Counted from the stretch's first letter, positions 1 to 12,352 are shown. The stretch is 64,000 nucleotides of DNA from Ficedula albicollis (GCF_000247815.1 NC_021676.1:19837203-19901202), one strand, 5' to 3'. Made by a program: numbers and translations. The notes: generated by a model from the sequence alone, not told the origin.

Positions 1-215
1 ATTGAGTCAAAAGTATAAATAATATAGATGTTAGTTCTGTGTTGGACTCTTTACTTTAAAGGACCTTGTAACTAGCTAAATTCATCTCCATTTTGCTCAC
101 TTTTAGCTGGGAGCTGGAAATGTTACAAAACTCTGTGTGTTTTAGATAAAATTTAATAAAAAACCAAATCCAAACACACCAAAATTCGTCTCCTGCATTT
201 TAATCCTGACTCTGA
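1..215 (+). mobile_element. LTR-like dispersed repeat, 3' part
   Basis: AAAGTATAAATAATATAGAT at the window start recurs at 28070. Similarity continues through TTCATCTCCATTTT, a TTTAGCTGG segment and AATTTAATAAA to about 200 (28260 in the other copy). The TATA-like box followed by AATAAA suits an LTR. The element extends beyond the window, and no coding part is seen. Confidence 0.6.
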
Positions 216-1827
216 GTAAAGACAGAAGCCTCAGGTACCTTGGTGCTCCCAGTGATCCACATGAAGAGCACAAAATGTGATTCATGCTTTTCTTTGATGC
301 AAACCCCTTCCCCAGCCACCAATCCCAAAAATCAATCAGAATTAACCATGCACTGCATTTTTTTAAATTGCAGAATATTATCCTAAAATAAGCACAGCAA
401 CTTTTGCCTTCTGATATCTATAAATGCCTCTCTTGGATTTAATCCTTCAGCACTTGGTAGCCCCCAAATTTTGTGTTGTTTTAGCAGCTTGGATGTGTTT
501 TTTTTTATTTTTAAATGCAGAAGAGGAGCTCACCTGGAAGTGGATTGCTGCACAGTGAACACTCAGCTCAGTGAATTACTCTGAATTAGGGTTTGTTTTA
601 TTGCCTCAAGACTTTCCTTCTCATCTTACTACTAATAGGGTTAAATATGATGGGGAGAGCAAAAGGTTCTGCTTTGCCTGTGGGAGAATGTAATTCTTAT
701 TTTTCATGGTTTTCATTGTGGGCTGGAAGAAGAAAAACGCACTGGCCTGGGGAGAAGTGAGAAATTTCCATCAGGGTTTGTCTTTGTCCCCCCATCCCAG
801 TGTGGTACAGAGCTGTTATTAGGCAAATGCATCACAGCACAAACCATCAATTCTCAGTTCCACAGAGATTGCTCTGTGTTAGTCATCTTTAAAATGCACT
901 CAGGAAACTGCAATTCCTCAGCCTGATGTGTCTGAGAACTCAGCTGAACCCCCCGGCTGGAGCTGTGCTCACGGAGTTGCCTCTCACTTTTGGGATGCGT
1001 CTCCCCGAAATGCTTTGCCTGTTCCTTTTTCTTCATTGTTCCTTTAATTGTTCCCTGGGAGGGTGGGGAGGCTCTGGAATGGAGTTCCCAGAGAAGCTGT
1101 GGCTGTTCCTGGGATCTGGAAGTGTCCCAGGGCAGGGTTTGGAGCACCTTGGGGCAGTGGGTGGCACTGGCTGGGCTTTAGGGTCCTCCCAGCCCAGGCT
1201 CTCGTGTGACTCTGGGGTGATTCACTGTCCTGGGGGAGTTTTACTCATTTCAATCCCCATTTGTGATGAGCAGCCTGACATCCCAGCCTGTTATTTCAGC
1301 CTGTTTCTCTCAGTTCTGTGCACCTGCAGGGGTCTTTCTCCTGCTCTTTGCTGCTCAGGCTGGCAGCACGCTCATCTGAGCTGTAAAATCAATTTAGGTC
1401 ATTATGGAGATGTCATCTGGAGCTGCAGAGGTAAAACCTCACTGGAGAGCAATTACTGATTATTGCCTTTCACACTCACCCCTTTTTACTTCTTTAAAAT
1501 AGAGTATTAGCAGGAAATAATAACAACACAATGCCTGCCCATTTTCCTATTAAATCAAAGTTAGACATGAAAGGATAAGGAAACTCAAAAAGATTTTCTT
1601 CTTTTCCTCCTTCCTCATGGATTTCAAATGTCACACTTGAGGCTGGAGTTGTACAGGTCACTGAGTTCCCTCAGCAGGGTTTGGGATGCAAACAGGGGGA
1701 TTAGTTTATTTTATCTTATCTCTCCTGGACTGCTGGAATCACAAATCTGCCAGCACAGCTGGAGAAGGAGCAGCCCAGCATGTCTGGATCACTCATGGAA
1801 AAGTGGGAATCTGGGAGAAAAACAGAA
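216..1827. other. Non-coding, no gene seen
   Basis: AT-moderate sequence with a CR1 fragment at 1050-1190. The 177-codon frame at 926-1459 runs through that repeat and has no supporting splice or motif signal. Confidence 0.6.
1050..1190 (+). mobile_element. CR1 LINE 3' fragment
   Basis: The string GAGAAGCTGTGGCTGTTCCT ... GGAAGTGTCCCAGGGCAGGG ... GGAGCACC is a diverged copy of the CR1 3' region, as I recall it. It is truncated before the end. Confidence 0.65.
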
Positions 1828-3135
1828 TAAACTCAACCCCCAAAGCAAGAGCTGAGATCCCCTGGGCAGGTGAACCTCCCACACCTGGGGGAGAGCTGAA
1901 TGTGGAAATACTTCAGATAAAATACAGATTTTTCAGGATTTTTTGGGTTTGTTTCAGTAAAATTCAGGATAAACCCAAGCCCCAAAGCAAGAGCTAAGAT
2001 CCCCTGGGCAGGTGAGCCTCCCACACTTAGGGGAGATATTAATGTGGAAATACTTCAAACTTTTCTTACAGTTTTTTGGGTTTGTTTCAGTAAAATTCAG
2101 AATAAACCCAAGACCCAAGGTGGGAGCTGAGATCCCCTGAGCAGGTGAGCCTCCCACACTTAGGGGACATTTGAATGTGGAAATAATTCAAACTTTTCTT
2201 ACAGTTTTTTGGGTTTGTTTCAGTAAAATTCAGAATAAACCCAAGACCCAAGGTGGGAGCTGAGATCCCCTGAGCAGGTGAGCCTCCCACACTTAGGGGA
2301 CATTTGAATGTGGAAATAATTCAAACTTTTCTTACAGTTTTTTGGGTTTGTTTCAGTAAAATTCAGAATAAACCCAAGACCCAAGGTGGGAGCTGAGATC
2401 CCCTGAGCAGGTGAGCCTCCCACACTTAGGGGACATTTGAATGTGGAAATAATTCAAACTTTTCTTACAGTTTTTTGGGTTTGTTTCAGTAAAATTCAGA
2501 ATAAACCCAAGACCCAAGGTGGGAGCTGAGATCCCCTGAGCAGGTGAGCCTCCCACACTTAGGGGACATTTGAATGTGGAAATAATTCAAACTTTTCTTA
2601 CAGTTTTTTGGGTTTGTTTCAGTAAAATTCAGAATAAACCCAAGACCCAAGGTGGGAGCTGAGATCCCCTGAGCAGGTGAGCCTCCCACACTTAGGGGAC
2701 ATTTGAATGTGGAAATAATTCAAACTTTTCTTACAGTTTTTTGGGTTTGTTTCAGTAAAATTCAGGATAAACCCAAGCCCCAAAGCAAGAGCTGAGATCC
2801 CCTGGGCAGGTGAGCCTCCCACACTTAGGGGAGATATTAATGTGGAAATACTTCGAACTTTTCTTACAGTTTTTTGGGTTTGTTTCAGTAAAATTCAGAA
2901 TAAACCCAAGACCCAAGGTGGGAGCTGAGATCCCCTGAGCAGGTGAGCCTCCCACACTTAGGGGACATTTGAATGTGGAAATAATTCAAACTTTTCTTAC
3001 AGTTTTTTGGGTTTGTTTCAGTAAAATTCAGGATAAACCCAAGCCCCAAAGCAAGAGCTGAGATCCCCTGGGCAGGTGAGCCTCCCACACTTAGGGAAGA
3101 GCTGAATGTGGAAATACTTCAGATAAAAAACTTTT
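1828..3135 (+). repeat. 133-bp tandem array, about ten copies
   Basis: GCTGAGATCCCCTG (or a variant) begins at 1851, 1993, 2126, 2259, 2392, 2525, 2658, 2791, 2924 and 3057. The first spacing is 142, the rest 133. Two unit types (CCCAAAGCAAGAGC versus CCCAAGGTGGGAGC) are interleaved. Repeated 67-codon minus-strand frames are by-products of the repeat. Confidence 0.95.
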
Positions 3136-4859
3136 CTCATGGTTTTTTGAGTTTGTTTAGTCAAACTCCAGCCCCTTGTTCCCTAATTTATATTCTTTCT
3201 GAAATTCCAGTTAAAGAGGAGTTAATATGAAGAAAGAACTCCAGCACTGAGTCGTGCAGTGAGGTTTAAAAATTGCTGTTCCCTTTGCCAGTGTTTGCTC
3301 TGCAGTCTGGAGGTGCAGCTGAGCAATGGGTTCCTGCATTATTGAAAACCAATTCTAAATTAGTTCCTAAATAAATAAAATTGCACTTGTGGATGTCACA
3401 AGAACCTGAAGTGAGTTATTTGTGCTGATACTAAACTGTCACTAAATGCTCAGAGGATCTGATGTGTTTTATTTTTCCCTTTGAGTACTCAAATTTTTGT
3501 TCTGGGTTGTTTTTTTTGTTTTTTTTTTACCCTCACAATGAGAATTTTTGAATCTTTTGATTCATTCTGTGTTCAGCATAAATGAACCTGCCAGGAATAT
3601 TTTATTAGTTTGATTAAACCCAGTAGTGGCACATGATTTCCACTTTTCCACACCATTCTTGTAAGGAAAATCACCTTGATGATTTTTCCACTCATTTTTT
3701 TTTTAATTAAATTTCATTTTAAGGTATTGCTAATTCTTATTTATCTGTCTATAATCATCACCATATGTTTCCTTTTAATCATTTTGATACATCATCTTCT
3801 TAGGAGGAGTAAATTGCTCAATTGCTCTATTCTAAACTATTGCAGAATTTATTTGGTTTGAATTAAGAATTGCACTTAAACAAATTTTCCATGTTGTCCC
3901 TGAAGCCACATAATTCCTGCTTTGCTTAGTTTAGTTATGAATTCCCTTTTTTTTAAATAAACATTGGATTTCTAAAGAGATGCTCAGGTTTTTATTTTTG
4001 CAGAATTCCACAACTGTGCACTCAGGGCTAAATAAATCCCAGAGAATTTGGGGAAAATTTTATATTCCCATTGCTCAGCATTTTGAGGATTTGTTGTTGA
4101 GGCACTGGAATGTCTGGAAATTGAATTTAATCCTGAAAAACCAGAATGTGGAGGGGTTGTTGAAAGGATACAACCCAACCTCCCAGCAGGAATTTGGGGG
4201 TCAATCCATGGAATTAAACTGGCCACAAAATTTTGAATTTGGGGGAAATTTGGGCATGAAAACCTGAAGAGTTTTGATGTTTCCACCTCACCCAGCCCCA
4301 TCCTGTGCTGATATCCATGAAATACATCCCTGATTGTGCTCTAAGCTCTGGAAAATCTCCCCCAAAGCCCTGAATGAAGTTGTAAATCCATCCTAACCCA
4401 CCCAGCTGAAATCTGATCTCCATTTTATTTATTTTTATGTGCCACTGGGAAGGACAGGAGAAGATAAAAGAGGGAATGATGTTTTTTTAAATAAGATCTT
4501 ATGAAGAACTGAGGAAATGATTGTTGAAGCTTTAGAGGAAAAGTGTTTTCCAATTGTATTTCCTCCAAAAAAATTGCTTTTCTGTAGCCTGTGGATTTAT
4601 TGGAGGTGTTTCCAGCATGACTTCAGTGGACACTGCCTCTAATTTTTCTTATAAATTGCTCCTTAGAGTTATTGATGAAGAACTCTCTTGAATTATTAAT
4701 TAATATTGGGATCAGCCAGTGGCAGTTTCAGGTAGTGAGATGCTAAATCTGTGTTACTGCCAGCCAGTTTATTTAATGTCATTGTGTTTAACTGCTTGCT
4801 TTCTAATCTATTTATCCTCAGCCATTAAACTTTTGTCTTTTTATTTCCTCCCACCTCTG
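3136..4859. other. Non-coding, no gene seen
   Basis: AT-rich single-copy-looking DNA between two tandem arrays. No exon, RNA gene or recognised repeat. Confidence 0.6.
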
Positions 4860-6590
4860 GAGCCTCTTTTAGAGCCATTTATTGTGCAAGTTCCTACAGT
4901 TCCCATTTAAATTTGTGTTTAAAGTCTGGAGCCTGTTTGGAGCCATTTATTGTGCAAGTTCTCATCCACATTTGTGTTTAAATTCTGCTTTTGGAGCCTG
5001 TTTGGAGCCATTTATTGTGCAAGTTCTCATCCACATTTGTGTTTAAATTCTGCTTTTGGAGCCTGTTTGGAGCCATTTATTGTGCAAGTTCTCATCCACA
5101 TTTGTGTTTAAATTCTGCTTTTGGAGCCTGTTTGGAGCCATTTATTGTGCAAGTTCTCATCCACATTTGTGTTTAAATTCTGCTTTTGGAGCCTGTTTGG
5201 AGCCATTTATTGTGCAAGTTCTCATCCACATTTGTGTTTAAATTCTGCTTTTGGAGCCTGTTTGGAGCCATTTATTGTGCAAGTTCTCATCCACATTTGT
5301 GTTTAAATTCTGCTTTTGGAGCCTGTTTGGAGCCATTTATTGTGCAAGTTCTCATCCACATTTGTGTTTAAATTCTGCTTTTGGAGCCTGTTTGGAGCCA
5401 TTTATTGTGCAAGTTCTCATCCACATTTGTGTTTAAATTCTGCTTTTGGAGCCTGTTTGGAGCCATTTATTGTGCAAGTTCTCATCCACATTTGTGTTTA
5501 AATTCTGCTTTTGGAGCCTGTTTGGAGCCATTTATTGTGCAAGTTCTCATCCACATTTGTGTTTAAATTCTGCTTTTGGAGCCTGTTTGGAGCCATTTAT
5601 TGTGCAAGTTCTCATCCACATTTGTGTTTAAATTCTGCTTTTGGAGCCTGTTTGGAGCCATTTATTGTGCAAGTTCTCATCCACATTTGTGTTTAAATTC
5701 TGCTTTTGGAGCCTGTTTGGAGCCATTTATTGTGCAAGTTCTCATCCACATTTGTGTTTAAATTCTGCTTTTGGAGCCTGTTTGGAGCCATTTATTGTGC
5801 AAGTTCTCATCCACATTTGTGTTTAAATTCTGCTTTTGGAGCCTGTTTGGAGCCATTTATTGTGCAAGTTCTCATCCACATTTGTGTTTAAATTCTGCTT
5901 TTGGAGCCTGTTTGGAGCCATTTATTGTGCAAGTTCTCATCCACATTTGTGTTTAAATTCTGCTTTTGGAGCCTGTTTGGAGCCATTTATTGTGCAAGTT
6001 CTCATCCACATTTGTGTTTAAATTCTGCTTTTGGAGCCTGTTTTTATTGTTTCAGTTCTCATCCATATTTGTGTTTAAATTCTGATTTTGGAGCCTGTCT
6101 TAGAGCCATTTATTGTGCAAGTTCCCATCCACATTTGTGTTTAAATTCTGATTTTGGAGCCTGTCTTAGAGCCATTTATTGTGCAAGTTCCCATCCACAT
6201 TTGTGTTTAAATTCTGATTTTAGAGCCTGTTTTTATTGTGGAAGTTCCCATCCACATTTCTGTTCAAATTTTGATTTTGGAGCCTCTTTTAGAGCCATTT
6301 ATTGTGCAAGTTCCTACAGTTCTCATTTAAATTTGTGTTTAAAGTCTGATTTTAGAGCCTGTCTTAGAGCCATTTATTGTGCAAGTTCCTCCAACTCCCA
6401 TCCACATTTATGTTTAAAATCTGCTTTTAGAGCCTGTTTTTATTGTGTCAGTTCCCATCCACATTTGTGTTTAAATTCTGATTTTAGAGCCTGTTTTTAT
6501 TGTGGAAGTTCCCATCCACATTTCTGTTCAAATTTTGATTTTGGAGCCTCTTTTAGAGCCATTTTCATTTCCTGCAGCTCCCATTTAAAT
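4860..6590 (+). repeat. 65-bp tandem array, perfect core with diverged ends
   Basis: Unit of 65 bp, e.g. TTTGGAGCCTGTTTGGAGCC then ATTTATTGTGCAAG and TCATCCACATTTGTG. About 17 copies from about 4925 to 6035 are virtually identical. Diverged, truncated copies continue to about 6590. The array ends about 145 bp before the exon at 6736. The 61-codon frames in it are repeat artefacts. Confidence 0.96.
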
Positions 6591-6735
6591 TGGTGTTGCA
6601 ACGCTGCTCTGCTGTTGCTGCAGGCAGAGCCTGACCCTGCCTTTGCTTTTCCCTTGGCTCACACGAGGTCACACAGATGCAGAGCAGCAATTCCCCTTTT
6701 TCCCCTGATGCTCCTGTGCTGTTTTTTTCCTGCAG

Positions 6736-6947
6736 GAGTTGCTGGGCTCTCCCCAGCAGAGCTGGCTGCTCTCAGGACTTTCTGCAGCAGCAGCATCAGC
6801 AGGATGCAGCAGGAGCAGCCACAGAAATGCAGGAAGCTGCACTGGAGGATCCCAGCCAGACCAAATCAACCAGGAGATTCCTGTGCTGTCCCTGCCCAGC
6901 TGATGAACAGGATCCTGCTGGGAAACACCAGGCAGGCTGTCAAACAG
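6736..6947 (+). CDS. Internal coding exon, small uncharacterised protein
   Basis: Pyrimidine tract plus TTTCCTGCAG|GA acceptor and donor AAACAG|GTACTG. Open in the frame reading GVAGLSPAELAALRTFCSSS and, at the end, MNRILLGNTRQAVKQ, about 71 residues. It starts in phase 2, so at least one upstream exon must exist; I cannot find it here. Codon content looks coding compared with the AT-rich introns. From memory the three exons resemble the vertebrate C8orf48 family (LSPxxLxALRxFC and a CPxC motif), but I cannot confirm this and leave the symbol empty. Confidence 0.6.
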
Positions 6948-7229
6948 GTACTGGGGGAGGAAATGGAGATCCTCCCTAAATTCTGGGAGAAAAAAAAACC
7001 ATAATGACAGCATCAAGTCAGGCAGACCTTACTGATGCCAGATTCAGGTCTCTGGAAAAGGTTTTGGGTTGATATCTCGAAATTTGTCCTTCTTAGACAT
7101 CACTGTTAGTTGCAAATAATCATCATAAACTGTTATCTGATGATAATATACTGATAAAATCCTGATTTGTGTGATTGAGCAAAGCTGGGATCATCATTTC
7201 TTTTACAAGGAGCCCTGGATCAGCTGAAG

Positions 7230-7305
7230 AAAAAAAAAACCTTTTTTTTTTTTTTTTTGGGGGGGGGGGGGGGGAAAAAAAAAACCTTTTTTTTTTTTTT
7301 TTTTT
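7230..7305. other. False junction: A10-CC-T17, 16 G, A10-CC-T19
   Basis: The same A10-CC-T(17-19) block appears on both sides of a 16-bp G-run (7259-7274). The simplest reading is two overlapping contig ends joined without merging. Confidence 0.85.
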
Positions 7306-8438
7306 CTGGTTGTGTCATTTATTTATCAAATTATTCTGCATATTATTTATTGTGAATTCTTTGTGACCCCAGGATTAGAAGTATTCCAAAGGCAAAACCT
7401 GCTCCCAGCATTGTTAGAAATTAGAGAATATTGATAAAAACAACTCCAATAAAAACTTGCTGACCTCAGTCCCTGATTAGGAAACCTCTGTCTCATCTTT
7501 AAAATGAGATCCCTTTGAATTGGGATTCAAAGCTCTTTTTTTTTTTTGTCACCAGCCCAGTGTTTTTTTTCCCACCACAGGATGGATTTTATGCCCCAGC
7601 TCCTCCCTTCAGCCCTGCACCTAAAAATACCACTTTAAAGTCAGTTCTGATGTGATAATTATCTCAGACTTCCTGTCTTTTCAATCCATTTTGACATTTC
7701 ATAGCCATCTGCTTTTTTGCTTTCTAATAATGTTAACCCACCTGGCAAATTCTGTGGAATTTTTATTTCCTCTTTATTTATCTTACATTGTGGGAATACA
7801 TTCCCTTAAAAAAGTAACTTTGTCTGCTCTTCTGCTTGGTTCTGTCTGTAACTCCAAGCATTTTTCTCCAGAGAAGTCAGGGAAAAAGGGACAGAGGGGC
7901 CTGGGATGGGAATTCCTTGGGTTGATTCCCCTGCTTTTGTATCAATTTAATGTGTTTACGGAGCCAGGTGGAATCTGTGTCAATGAAATCAGATAAAACC
8001 ATTGATATTTCGTAAAAGCACAAACCCTGGGATTTGTGTAATGCTGTTAAATGAGATTTCATGGTGGATAAACTAACCCAGGAATCAGTGAGTAGCTCTG
8101 ATTATCTTACAGGAAAAAAAACTGCAGAGTCTGGGTTGGATTCTGGCTCAGAGCTGCATGTTGGAACTAATTGCTCGAGAGTTTATTTGCCTCTCAATTT
8201 ATGTATAAAATACATAAATATAATTTATAATCATAACCCCTCTGCTTGGTGTTTAACACTTTGCACACAGTCAGTATAGGGACAGCTATAAATGATGGAA
8301 TTGTGATTATTGATTATTTTAACACTGCCTAAAAAGCCAATTTTTGTCCTTTAGACGGTACCTCTGTATATTTTTATAATTTGTTCTCAAAGTTGCCAGG
8401 CCAGACATTGCTCATGGCATCAAAGTTTCCTCTTGCAG

Positions 8439-8591
8439 GTGACAGAAGCTGAAATCCACGAGGCTTCAACATGTCCTGAGTGCCAGCAGAAGGAGGCAGA
8501 GCTGGCCAGGGCTGCTTTTCTCAGGCACAAAAAGACTCTGCTGCAAGGTGCTTTAATCCAAGAGAGATTGGAAGAACAGCTTTACTCCAGG
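8439..8591 (+). CDS. Internal coding exon, same gene (CPEC motif)
   Basis: Acceptor TCTTGCAG|GTG and donor TCCAGG|GTAAGC, 153 bases, exactly 51 codons, phase 0 on both sides, so it joins cleanly to 6947 and 9246. It reads VTEAEIHEASTCPECQQKEA, continues through FLRHKKTLLQGALIQERLEE and ends LYSR. The CPEC pair could bind metal, but two cysteines alone prove nothing. The Lys/Glu/Leu-rich stretch suggests a helix. No enzymatic motif is visible. Confidence 0.65.
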
Positions 8592-9245
8592 GTAAGCCAA
8601 TATTGTTGAAAAAAAAAAATTAATTGTGCTGCATTTTATAGGTGCTGCAATGAAAGAATCTGTAATTCAGATTCCCCCTGATTTTCTGGCAGTGAGATCA
8701 GAATTTGGGTTCATATCATTAATAAAATGTTTGGGGCCAACATTTTCCTCAAGACATTTGAGCTGCCTGATTTATGGAAGCTGAAGGTCATTCCCAGCAT
8801 GTCCTGGAATTAATTTGGGGTCCCTTTTGATTCTGTCTCCCCAGTTTGTTTTCTGCTGGGCTGAAATGGCAAATGAAATGATGTGACAGGAGGTAACTGC
8901 CCCTGCTGGGCTTCCTCACTCATCCTTTGCCATGGGAATCTTGGAATATTCCCCAAAAAACCTCAAAACTCTGGTCAAGGAACATTGACTCAGAGTTTTG
9001 ACTCTTCCTCACTCCACACCTAAGATTGGAGAGCTTCAGTTTCCACTTTTCCCCCCTTCTTCCCAGCTGCTTTTCCCTGTCCCTCCTGAGGAAAGGGACA
9101 AAGTTGAACAAAATTTTTAAAGAGGATCCATTCAGATTGTGTGGATGAGTGCTGCCCAGCTGGCTGCCTTTGAGGGACTGACTGATACCTGAAAAACTCC
9201 AGGAGCACAGTCCTGAACCATCCCATGTGCCCTTTGTGTTTCAGG

Positions 9246-9355
9246 ACATGCTCACACTTCTGGGAGAAGCGCTCAGAAGCTTTCCCAAACCTGCAGAGGA
9301 TTTGTGGCAAAGGCTGAAGGATCAGGAAATGAAAAACCTGCATCAACCATAACTC
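9246..9355 (+). CDS. Terminal coding exon, same gene
   Basis: Acceptor GTTTTCAG|GAC, then DMLTLLGEALRSFPKPAEDL, WQRLKDQEMKNLHQP and a TAA stop. Phase 0 matches the previous donor. The helical Leu/Glu pattern continues. With the two upstream exons this gives about 157 C-terminal residues of a small protein. An AATAAA lies at 9685-9690, 330 nt after the stop, a plausible poly(A) signal. Confidence 0.6.
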
Positions 9356-9710
9356 CAGTGAGTGAAGGACTGTGGGCAGTCACCTGCAGAATTCCAATGA
9401 TTTTGGGTCTGAGCTGCTCTGGCAGTGATGGATTGGGTGCTGCTTTAATATTCCTGCAGGTGGAACCAGGTCTGGGCTGTGACTCAACCCTTTCTCCTTC
9501 CTCAATGCAAATGTTGCAATATTTTGTAATCCATCTCCATAGGTTTCTCAAATTCTAGAAGCCAAGAGTTTCCATTATTAATCTGGCAAGGCAGAAGTAT
9601 TGTTGTTTTTTGTTTTTTGTTGGTTTTTTTTTTTTTTTTTGTGGGATTGCAGAGCAGCTCCCAGCTGCTTCCATCCATAAGGAAAATAAATGATTCTGTT
9701 TGCCAGGCCA
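9356..9710 (+). other. Putative 3' UTR of the 6736-9355 gene
   Basis: No open frame continues. It contains a T-rich run near 9600-9640 and AATAAA at 9685-9690. The boundary is inferred from the stop codon and signal, not from transcript data. Confidence 0.4.
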
Positions 9711-11764
9711 GGGAGGTGTAATTACTGCATTTCAGCTCAGTCTTTGCCCACTGTCTCATGGTAAATTGAAAGTGAGAGCCCCAGGTGGAGGACAAAAAGC
9801 AAAGTTAACTATAGAAAGCAGTGAAATGAAATGCAGTATTTATAGAAGGGAAATAATGAGGCTGTAACAGAAATTAATCAGCAGGACTGGGGCTGCCAAT
9901 GGGATGAGAAATGATACTAAATTAATCATGGAATCTGTTTAGGATAGAGAGAAAAAAACCAACAGATTAAAACTGGAATAAGAATGACAAGAAAATACTT
10001 TGGAATTTGTTGTAATTTTTCAAGATAATGAAGTCAAAGGCTGGATCTGGGGTTAGTACACATCCAAATAAAATAGAATTGTGCTGGGAATCCTTGGCTT
10101 AGACAATGAAATTGTCCTCACTGTGGCCTCCAATGATCCCAGAAGTGAAGTGGGGTTTGTATTTCATGTGGTTCTTCCCTCCTCTGCTCTGTGTTGTTTA
10201 TCAGAGTCCTTGAGGACTCTTCAGCCTCTTGTTCTCATCCCCAGAAAACCTGGAGGGAAATGCTGGGATAGAAACAGCAGTGACAGCAAAGTTCTGCCTT
10301 CTGCTGCTTAAAAATCTAAAAATCTCTGAGTGATTGCCCTGGGAGTGGATCCTGAGCAGGTGGGAACCCAGCCCTGATTTACTTTAATAATCCATCAAAA
10401 ATATCCCCCTGAAAGCATCCCCTGCAGAGCAGCTGGGTAATGAATGAACTCTGCTTGTTCCCTCCTGTTGCTCTGCAATCCTTAGAAGTGTTGAAATCCC
10501 TTCAATCTCTTGGTGGACACCCCAGCTCTGCCCCTCCCTGGTTTTGCTCTGCACTCCCTGGTTCTCTCAGCCTTTGGAAGTCTCTGCAGACAGTGGGAAA
10601 AGCACCCAGAATTTCATGAGGAGCTGTCAGGTGTGCAGGAGGTGATCAGGAGCTGAATCCTTGGAAAATACCATTTTACAGCACGGATTTCAGCCCCACA
10701 AGAAGTGATTTCCCTGCTCATGGTGTTATTTTTGTCCTCAGAACACAGAAGCTTTCTAGAGCTGCTGGAATGTCTTTGCAGCTGCTGTCACCAAGCCTTT
10801 CTGTAAATCCTGAGTTGTGAGCTATTTGGGTTATGCCTGACAGCGTTTGTGGAACAGCATCCTGCTCACACACAGTGCCTGCACAGCTCTTGTTTGTTTT
10901 GCATAAATGTTACAAACAGAACTCAGGTAACTCCTCAGGAAAATCAAAGCAGATTTTGCTGATGGCTGTTGGATGCATTTTCCTGCTGCTCACTACAGTT
11001 GTTTCATTCTTTTATCAGCAATGGCTCTGAGATCTGAGTCTTTTTCTTCAGCAGCTCTTGGAGATATTCAATGGAATGAATGATCTGAGCCCTTAAATAA
11101 TTTATTTTCTAACCCTGCAGTTTTTTGAGGCTGGAGATCCAAAACTCTGCCAGGGAAGATGTGGGAAAGAGGATGGGTGATGTTTCTTCCTTTTTCCCCT
11201 TCCAGGAGCTCCTCCCTCCAGCAGCAGATTTTTCTTTTGATGCAAAGAAACCTCAAAACCCTGGTCAAGGAATATTGACTCACTTCTGCCTGCTTTGTGC
11301 TTGCTGGGGCATAAAAGGAGCAGGGTGGCTCAGGGGGGATTCCTTGGGAAAAAGCAGCTGTGGCTGTGAAACAAATCAATCTGTCTCTTCAAAATGCTCT
11401 GCAGCTTGGCCTTTGTGGCTTTCATGCCACCCAGACTTGCAGGATTTAATCTTCTGCATGGTTGCTGGTGTGATGGGTCCATTGCTCTGAACTCTGCTAA
11501 CAAAGAAGGTTTCTCCCACCTCAGTTATTTGATGCTCTGTGTTTGCTGATACCCACTTTGGGGATGTTGGATTTGATAACTGACCCTTTGGAGAAACTTA
11601 CCTTCCTCAAATTATCAATAAAATCAGTTTCCATGGACTGCAGCACTGTGAATTTCCCTTTCATTTGCTCCAGCTTTATAAAAACCCACCCTGCATTCCA
11701 GGCTCCCTCAGTCTCCTTTCCACCCCTGTCTTAGGCTCTGGGAATTTCTGTCTCTAGGAACAGC
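9711..11764. other. Non-coding, no gene seen
   Basis: Nothing recognisable. Short frames here lack exon-type boundaries. Confidence 0.6.
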
Positions 11765-11965
11765 TTCCATCTCTGATCCAGCCTGGCCTTGGGCACTGCC
11801 AGGGATCCAGGGGAGCCACAGCAAATCTGGGAATTCTATTCCAGGGCCTCCCCAGTGTAAAACCTTCTTGTATGGGATCTAAACCAACCTTCCTGCAGGT
11901 AAAACCACTCCCCCTGTCCTGCTGAGAGCTGTGCCCCATCCTTCCTGCAGGCCCTTCAGGTACAG
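11765..11965 (-). mobile_element. CR1 LINE 3' fragment
   Basis: Reverse-oriented CR1 features: CCAGCCTGGCCTTGGGCACT, CAGGGATCCAGGGG, AATTCTATTCCAGGGCCTCC. Confidence 0.7.
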
Positions 11966-11969
11966 GAAT

Positions 11970-12352
11970 GTTCCTTTTCCCCTTTTTCCCTTTTCCCATT
12001 TTCCCTTTTCCCCTTTTCCCCTTCTCCCCTTTTCCCTTTTTCCCTTTCCCCTTTTTCCCTTTTTCCCTTTTTCCCTTTTCCCCTTTCCCCTTTCCCCTTT
12101 CCCCTCTCCCCTTTCCCCTTTCCCCTTTTTCCTTTTCCCTTTTCCCTTTTCCTTTTTCCCTTTTCCCTTTCCCCTTTTTCCCTTTTTCCCTTTTCCCTTT
12201 TCTCCTTTCCCCTTTCCCCTTTCCCCTTTCCCCTCTCCCTTTTTCCCTTTTCCCTTTTCCTTTTTCCCTTTTCCCTTCTCCCTTTTCCCTTTTCCCTTTT
12301 CCCTTTTCCCTTTTCCCTTTTCCCTTTCCCATTTTCCTTTCCCTTCCCTTCT
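11970..12352 (+). repeat. Polypyrimidine tract (TTTTCCC)n
   Basis: About 380 bases of almost uninterrupted C and T in irregular TTTTCCC/TTTCCCC units. Lys/Gly/Glu-rich and Phe/Pro-rich open frames on the two strands are low-complexity shadows. Confidence 0.97.

Noticed and set aside
1833..3088. Repeated 67-codon minus-strand frames (MGGSPAQG...)
   Set aside because: Each is one and a half units of the 133-bp array, with no independent evidence of coding.
4991..7004. Series of 61-codon frames (MEPVWSH...) and a 367-codon frame
   Set aside because: Tandem 65-bp repeat. Only the segment 6736-6947 of the long frame has exon boundaries and is kept.
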